Part shown: positions 59,551 through 64,000 of the stretch, in pieces
Position numbering within the stretch: position 1 is the stretch's first letter
Layout of the letters: each line of letters opens with the position of its first letter
NCBI GenBank assembly: GCA_030682795.1
Contig: JAUXNJ010000001.1
Coordinates: forward strand, 1-64,000
Reading direction: 5' to 3'
DNA from: Sphingobacteriaceae bacterium
GTDB taxonomy: Bacteria > Bacteroidota > Bacteroidia > UBA7662
DNA length: 64,000 bases
Program-made: the position numbers and the translations under genes
The notes under the pieces: generated by a model
Seen by the model: only the letters and a program-made list of their open reading frames with translations
What the model was told of the DNA's origin: nothing
Database searches by the model: none

Positions 59551-60135
59551 ATGTTCACCGAACCACGCATCCACGGGCATCAAAAAGGCTGGATAGAAGT
59601 CATTTGCGGCTCCATGTTCTCCGGTAAAACGGAGGAACTCATCCGCAGATTGCGGCGCGCCCAGTTTGCCAATCAAAAAACGGAGATTTTTAAGCCGCTG
59701 CTCGACACCCGCTACGACGAAACGGCCATTGTGTCGCACAACGCCAACAGCATTCCTTCTACCCCGGTGGAACATGCCTCCAACATTTTGCTGTATGCTT
59801 CTCAAGTGGAGGTAATTGGCATCGACGAAGCCCAGTTTTTTGATGAAGAATTGGTGAGTGTGGTCCAGCAACTAGCTGCCCGCGGCAGTCGGGTGATTGT
59901 TGCGGGATTAGACATGGACTACCTCGGCAAACCTTTTGGTCCCATTCCCCAGCTCCTGGCAGTAGCCGAATATGTAACCAAGGTACACGCCATTTGCATG
60001 CAATGCGGCGATTTGGCCAGTCACAGCTACCGCACTTCCGCCAGCGACAGCAAGGTGTTGCTGGGCGAAAAAGACAGCTATGAGCCCCGTTGCCGGCATT
60101 GTTTCTCAGCAGGCATGAAAACCAGACATTCATGA
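59551..60135 (+). CDS. tdk: Thymidine kinase (type II)
   Basis: Phosphorylates thymidine to dTMP in nucleoside salvage. The 194-residue product has the P-loop GSMFSGKT at 20-27, the LLDTRYD lasso precursor, Walker-B-like IGIDEAQFF near 92 containing the catalytic Glu, and a C-terminal zinc site with CMQCGD and CRHC. It is the human TK1/bacterial type II form rather than herpes type. Its stop overlaps the start of the DUF4403 gene by four bases (ATGA). Confidence 0.97.
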   Translation: MFTEPRIHGHQKGWIEVICGSMFSGKTEELIRRLRRAQFANQKTEIFKPLLDTRYDETAIVSHNANSIPSTPVEHASNILLYASQVEVIGIDEAQFFDEELVSVVQQLAARGSRVIVAGLDMDYLGKPFGPIPQLLAVAEYVTKVHAICMQCGDLASHSYRTSASDSKVLLGEKDSYEPRCRHCFSAGMKTRHS

Positions 60136-61574
60136 AAGCGCTCCATTGGCTTTTACTGCTTGCCCTCCTGAGCATCGCTTGCAGTCGCAAGGTAGAAGAT
60201 GCCCCTGCACCAGAGCTTTCCAACAAAACTGCGGAAGTGGCTTTGCCCATGAGCACCGTCAACATCCCCATCAGCTTGCCTTACAGCGATTTGGCCAGCA
60301 TCCTCAACCGTGAAATTGGGGAGTTGTTGTATGAAGACCGCGATTACGACGATAATGGAGGCGACAACCTGATGTTGGTGGTAAAACGCACCGCTCCCAT
60401 GCGGGTGGGCGCCAAAGGTGACTATCTGCAAGTGAAAGTACCGCTCAACATCTACGTGAAAGGCCGGGTAAAATCGACTTTAGGCGGGATTTTCAGCAAT
60501 GCCAGCGCCCCGCAGCTGCAGCAAGACGCGCAATTCAACATTGAAGTAACCCTCAGCAGCAAGGTGCAAGTGCTGGAAGATTGGGGGGTGCAAACCCAGT
60601 CGCAGGTTTCGTTTAAATGGACCGAGCGGCCTTATTTGGAAGTGGGCATCCTCAAAATCCCCATTGGCAGCTTGGTAGAAAAGGTGGTGGAGCAGCAGCT
60701 CAGCCGCATTTCAGCCACTTTAGATGCCGAAGCCAAAAAGCAGCTGCAGTTTAAAAAACAAGTAGCTGGGTATTGGAAGCAGCTTTTTGAGCCCATCGCC
60801 ATTCCTGGTCCAGTGCCCGCCATGCTGTACCTATCGCCCGACTCGATTTACCTAGCGCCCTTGGTACCCGATGCCACGGCACTGCGTACTACGGCCGGCA
60901 TTCGCACTACGGTATTGCTCAGTACCACTGGTGATGTGGCAGGTGCCAAACGCCCTGCCAAGCCCATGCCCAATTTGCGCATCAACCAACCCTTAAAAGA
61001 AAATGTACAATTAAGTTTGGTGGCGGGTATCGATTATGGCACGGCTACGCGCCTGGCGAATGAAAATTTGTCGAACCAGGATTTTAGCTTCGAAAACGGC
61101 AAACATAACATCCGCATCGAAGACATTTTATTGTATGGCCAAGGCAATACCTTGGTGGCCAAAGTAAAACTCAAGGGCAAGGCCAAAGCCGGGTTGATTG
61201 GCAAGAAAAAAATAGACGGCACCTACTATTTCAAAGGCACGCCCTATTACGACGCCAAGAGCATGGAAATACGCATCAAAGACTTTGATTTCGACATCAA
61301 ATCGCGCGACATTTTGCTGCAATCGGCCGAATGGCTGTTCAAAAGCAATTTCCGCAAGCAAGTGGAGGCGCAACTGCGGTATCCCGTAAAAAATGAATTG
61401 GCGGAAGTGCGTAAAATGGCCGAAAGCAGTCTGAAAGCGCAACAGCTCGGCGATTTTTTGCAGCTTTCGGGTCGCATCGACCGTTTAGAGCCCGGCGAAG
61501 TGCAATTGAGCGAGCGTTACATCCTGCTTTTCATCAACAGCAGCGGCAGTGTTACCGCCTCCATCAAACCTTAA
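60132..61574 (+). CDS. DUF4403 family lipoprotein
   Basis: A 480-residue predicted lipoprotein; from ATG 60132 the leader ends LLSIAC. The DUF4403 pattern is seen in [57 protein letters not shown] (in parts), [23 protein letters not shown] (in parts) and the C-terminal [28 protein letters not shown] (in parts). The family is built of two long beta domains that I believe are related to lipid-binding tubular (TULIP-like) folds, but this is not certain. Function unknown. Translation is coupled to tdk by an ATGA overlap. Confidence 0.88.
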   Translation: MKALHWLLLLALLSIACSRKVEDAPAPELSNKTAEVALPMSTVNIPISLPYSDLASILNREIGELLYEDRDYDDNGGDNLMLVVKRTAPMRVGAKGDYLQVKVPLNIYVKGRVKSTLGGIFSNASAPQLQQDAQFNIEVTLSSKVQVLEDWGVQTQSQVSFKWTERPYLEVGILKIPIGSLVEKVVEQQLSRISATLDAEAKKQLQFKKQVAGYWKQLFEPIAIPGPVPAMLYLSPDSIYLAPLVPDATALRTTAGIRTTVLLSTTGDVAGAKRPAKPMPNLRINQPLKENVQLSLVAGIDYGTATRLANENLSNQDFSFENGKHNIRIEDILLYGQGNTLVAKVKLKGKAKAGLIGKKKIDGTYYFKGTPYYDAKSMEIRIKDFDFDIKSRDILLQSAEWLFKSNFRKQVEAQLRYPVKNELAEVRKMAESSLKAQQLGDFLQLSGRIDRLEPGEVQLSERYILLFINSSGSVTASIKP

Positions 61575-61599
61575 CCCCCTAATTGGCTGCTGATTCCGT

Positions 61600-61626
61600 A
61601 AAAACACAGCAAAAATGTGGATTTTT
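61600..61626 (+). terminator. Weak terminator after DUF4403
   Basis: AAAAACACA and TGTGGATTTTT pair around a seven-base loop, with a two-base bulge next to a 4-bp CACA/TGTG core, followed by a T run. The stem is weak, so confidence is low. Confidence 0.35.
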
Positions 61627-61673
61627 CTATCCATATAATTTATTACTTTTACTGCATCCTTTTCTAATCCAAT

Positions 61674-64000
61674 ATGCAAACCAAAAATAACGATCCGGTT
61701 TGGAAGCGCGTTTTAGTACGTTCTGAAGTACCTAAGCAACTCGAACCCCTTCGCACCCTCGCTCAAAACCTCTGGTGGTCATGGAATTACCGTGCCATTG
61801 AGTTATTCGACTCTATCGATCCGGTGCTTTGGGAGCGTTCACAACATAATCCCGTATCACTGCTCGAAAGCCTGAGTTTTGAGCAATACCAGCAGCTTAT
61901 CGCTAATAAAACCTTCATGGCCGAAATGAAGGCGGTGCTCGACGAATTTAACGCTTATATGACTGCCCCCAAGACGGCGAAATCACCCAAAGTGGCCTAT
62001 TTCTGCATGGAATATGGCTTGCATTCGGTGATTAAGTTGTATTCGGGTGGATTGGGCGTATTGGCTGGCGACTATCTTAAAGAAGCCTCAGACTGCAATT
62101 CAGACCTCGTAGCTGTGGGTTTGTTGTACCGCTACGGCTACTTCAAGCAAACCCTTTCGCCCTATGGCGAGCAAGTGGCCAATTACAAGCCGCAGAAGTT
62201 TAGCTATTTGCCCGTTTTGCCGGTGAAAGATGCCGATGGCAACTGGATCAAAATCAACATTCCACTCCCCGGTCGCACCTTGTATGCCAAGGTTTGGAAG
62301 ATTGATGTGGGCAGGGTGCCTTTGTACTTGCTCGATACCGATTTGGAAGAAAACCAAGAAGGCGACCGCAGCATTTCGCACCAATTGTATGGTGGTGATT
62401 GGGAAAACCGCCTCAAGCAGGAACTTTTGCTTGGCATTGGCGGCGTAAAAGCCCTCGACGCCCTGGGTGTGAAGCCCGAAATTTGCCATATGAACGAGGG
62501 CCATGCTGCCTTCACGGGCTTGGAGCGCGTGAAAAAGCTCGTGCAAGAGAGTGGTTTATCGTTCCACCAAGCTGTGGAAGTGGTTAAATCTTCTTCCCTC
62601 TTTACCACCCATACGCCGGTGCCGGCTGGCCACGATGCCTTCAACGAAGAGCTGCTCAAGACCTATCTCTACAATTATTCGGAGATTTTTCAGATCAGTT
62701 GGGACAAATTTATGGCCCTGGGGCGCATCAACGAATATGCACACGAAGAGCTGTTTAGCATGAGTCATTTGGCGGCCCGCCTGAGTCAGGAGATCAATGG
62801 CGTAAGTCGCATTCACGGACGGGTGTCGCGCGAGATGCTGCAGCCGCTTTGGCCGGGTTTTGAGGAGGACGAGCTGCATGTGGATTATGTGACCAATGGG
62901 GTGCATTATTACACTTGGACCAGCATTGCCTTCCAAAAATTGTATGAAAAGCATTTTGGGAAGACTTTCCACCACGACCAAAGCAATCCGAAGCATTGGG
63001 AAAAAATACACAAAGTGCCTGCCGCAGATTTGTGGGAGACCCGTTTGCAGCTCAAGCGCCGTTTGATTGACTCGGTGAGCAAAAAAATGCAGCGCGATTT
63101 GCAGTTGCGTCAGGAGAGTCCGGGCAAAATCATCAACGTAGTTAACAGCCTCAACGAAAACGCCCTCATCATTGGCTTTGCACGGCGTTTTGCCACCTAT
63201 AAGCGGGCGCATTTGTTGTTTTCGAACCTCAACCGTTTGAGCAAAATCGTAAACAACGAGGCGCGGCCGGTGCAGTTTTTATTTGCGGGCAAGGCGCACC
63301 CGGCCGACCAGGGCGGACAAGCGCTCATCAAGCGCATCATCGAGGTATCGCAAATGCCAGAGTTTGCTGGCAAGATTTTCTTCCTTGAAAACTACGACAT
63401 GGCGCTGGCGCGCAGGTTGGTGCATGGCGTGGATGTATGGCTGAACACGCCTACGCGTCCGCTCGAAGCCTCCGGCACCTCCGGCATGAAAGCCACCATG
63501 AACGGGGTGCTTAACCTCAGTGTATTAGACGGCTGGTGGGCAGAGGGCTACATTCCCGAAGGCGGCTGGGCCTTGCCAGAAGAAGAAACTTACAGCAATA
63601 AGGACTTCCAGGACGAGCTCGATGCCGAAACCTTGTATAACATCATTGAGGGACAAGTAATTCCCGATTATTTTGTGCGCGACGAAGCGGGCATGCCGCA
63701 GGCTTGGATCAGTCGCATGAAGCACACCATTGCCGGCATTGCGCCGCACTTTACCATGAAGCGTATGCTGGATGAGTACTACAGCAAGTTTTACAACAAG
63801 CTCCAAACGCGCAGCAACCTCATCAGCGGCAAGGGCCATGAAAACGCCAAGAAGCTTGCCGATTGGAAAGCCAAGGTGTACTTCAACTGGGACAACATAC
63901 AAGTGCTGGCCATCGATACCTTCGATACCTTTAACAATGCCTTGCAGTTGGGACAAAATTTCCACGGCAAAATCACCTTAGAACTTAACAGTCTCAGCAA
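61674..64000 (+). CDS. glgP: Alpha-glucan phosphorylase (truncated by window end)
   Basis: Releases glucose 1-phosphate from glycogen or maltodextrin. The frame is open from ATG 61674 through 775 codons to the window edge, so the C-terminal part (family members are about 850 residues) is missing. Early motifs are NLWWSWNYRAIELFDSIDP (in parts) and AYFCMEYGLHSVIKLYSGGLGVLAGDYLKEASD (in parts). The HMNEGHAAF segment near 270, FTTHTPVPAGHD near 307, IGFARRFATYKRA near 500 and the pyridoxal-phosphate site EASGTSGMKATMNG near 605 follow. This is the short, Thermotoga-like class of GT35 phosphorylases that lacks the N-terminal regulatory part of the E. coli and animal enzymes. A weak promoter (TACTTTTA, 61644-61651) precedes it. 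Confidence 0.95.
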   Translation, partial: MQTKNNDPVWKRVLVRSEVPKQLEPLRTLAQNLWWSWNYRAIELFDSIDPVLWERSQHNPVSLLESLSFEQYQQLIANKTFMAEMKAVLDEFNAYMTAPKTAKSPKVAYFCMEYGLHSVIKLYSGGLGVLAGDYLKEASDCNSDLVAVGLLYRYGYFKQTLSPYGEQVANYKPQKFSYLPVLPVKDADGNWIKINIPLPGRTLYAKVWKIDVGRVPLYLLDTDLEENQEGDRSISHQLYGGDWENRLKQELLLGIGGVKALDALGVKPEICHMNEGHAAFTGLERVKKLVQESGLSFHQAVEVVKSSSLFTTHTPVPAGHDAFNEELLKTYLYNYSEIFQISWDKFMALGRINEYAHEELFSMSHLAARLSQEINGVSRIHGRVSREMLQPLWPGFEEDELHVDYVTNGVHYYTWTSIAFQKLYEKHFGKTFHHDQSNPKHWEKIHKVPAADLWETRLQLKRRLIDSVSKKMQRDLQLRQESPGKIINVVNSLNENALIIGFARRFATYKRAHLLFSNLNRLSKIVNNEARPVQFLFAGKAHPADQGGQALIKRIIEVSQMPEFAGKIFFLENYDMALARRLVHGVDVWLNTPTRPLEASGTSGMKATMNGVLNLSVLDGWWAEGYIPEGGWALPEEETYSNKDFQDELDAETLYNIIEGQVIPDYFVRDEAGMPQAWISRMKHTIAGIAPHFTMKRMLDEYYSKFYNKLQTRSNLISGKGHENAKKLADWKAKVYFNWDNIQVLAIDTFDTFNNALQLGQNFHGKITLELNSLS

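Noticed and set aside
1-64000. Mobile elements, prophage, CRISPR array, tRNA or rRNA genes, defence islands
   Set aside because: Searched by eye on both strands; no transposase, integrase, repeat-spacer pattern, cloverleaf-like gap or recognised defence gene was found. Almost all sequence is accounted for by housekeeping or envelope genes.

Overview
The window reads as ordinary, densely packed chromosome from a member of the Bacteroidota. Four lines of evidence support this. Secreted proteins end in type IX secretion (T9SS type A) sorting domains at 21.5, 30.6 and 35.9 kb. Bacteroidota-typical families are present (DUF2480, DUF6952, DUF4403, CarboxypepD_reg-like, LemA/TPM). Gene starts have almost no Shine-Dalgarno sequence. 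Many starts are preceded by the Bacteroidota -7 element TAnnTTTG. I cannot place it below phylum with confidence. I see no tRNA, rRNA, CRISPR array, insertion sequence, phage gene or plasmid gene.

Layout. 1-14.2 kb is almost entirely minus strand: a truncated secreted FN3 protein, uvrA, a LysM lytic transglycosylase, DUF2480, and a PpiD-like foldase with its own promoter and terminator. Then comes the block birA-coaX-OMP-TPR-lptC-CNNM transporter, which joins cofactor metabolism to outer-membrane and LPS biogenesis. A symmetric divergent promoter at 14.25 kb separates it from plus-strand rsfS-ftsH-LUD-lpxH-propeller-prfA-DUF6265-CarboxypepD (14.3-21.5 kb). 21.5-30.8 kb holds a T9SS sugar dehydrogenase, transketolase, MscS, a metal-site-less amidohydrolase, a thioredoxin/DUF6952 pair and an 879-residue T9SS protein. 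polA follows on the minus strand, then a membrane-anchored HTH regulator and a coupled esterase/subtilase pair.

37.7-40 kb is a tight minus-strand operon: ferredoxin-NADP reductase, [2Fe-2S] ferredoxin, ruvX and def. 40.1-43.6 kb carries LemA-TPM-TPM and an unrecognised secreted protein. 43.6-46.7 kb holds PBP1A and a CarboxypepD-like protein. Then come recA with a coupled patatin phospholipase, a bacilliredoxin, a META-like lipoprotein, DUF3108, type II NADH dehydrogenase and comF. 52.8-57 kb is a three-gene foldase operon (PpiC-type, a lipoprotein lacking the PPIase domain, SurA). The window ends with a YwqK-like lipoprotein, an alpha/beta hydrolase, an Ala/Glu-rich protein, tdk, DUF4403 and a truncated alpha-glucan phosphorylase.

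The functional centre of gravity is envelope biogenesis: LPS synthesis and transport, outer-membrane protein folding, peptidoglycan synthesis and turnover, and T9SS cargo. DNA repair and recombination (uvrA, polA, recA, ruvX) and housekeeping genes are mixed in. I did not find a convincing undescribed defence or mobile system. The observations most worth following are structural: a symmetric divergent promoter, a signal peptide encoded inside an overlap with lpxH, candidate leaderless starts, mutually exclusive hairpins after ftsH, and proteins that have lost or gained domains.
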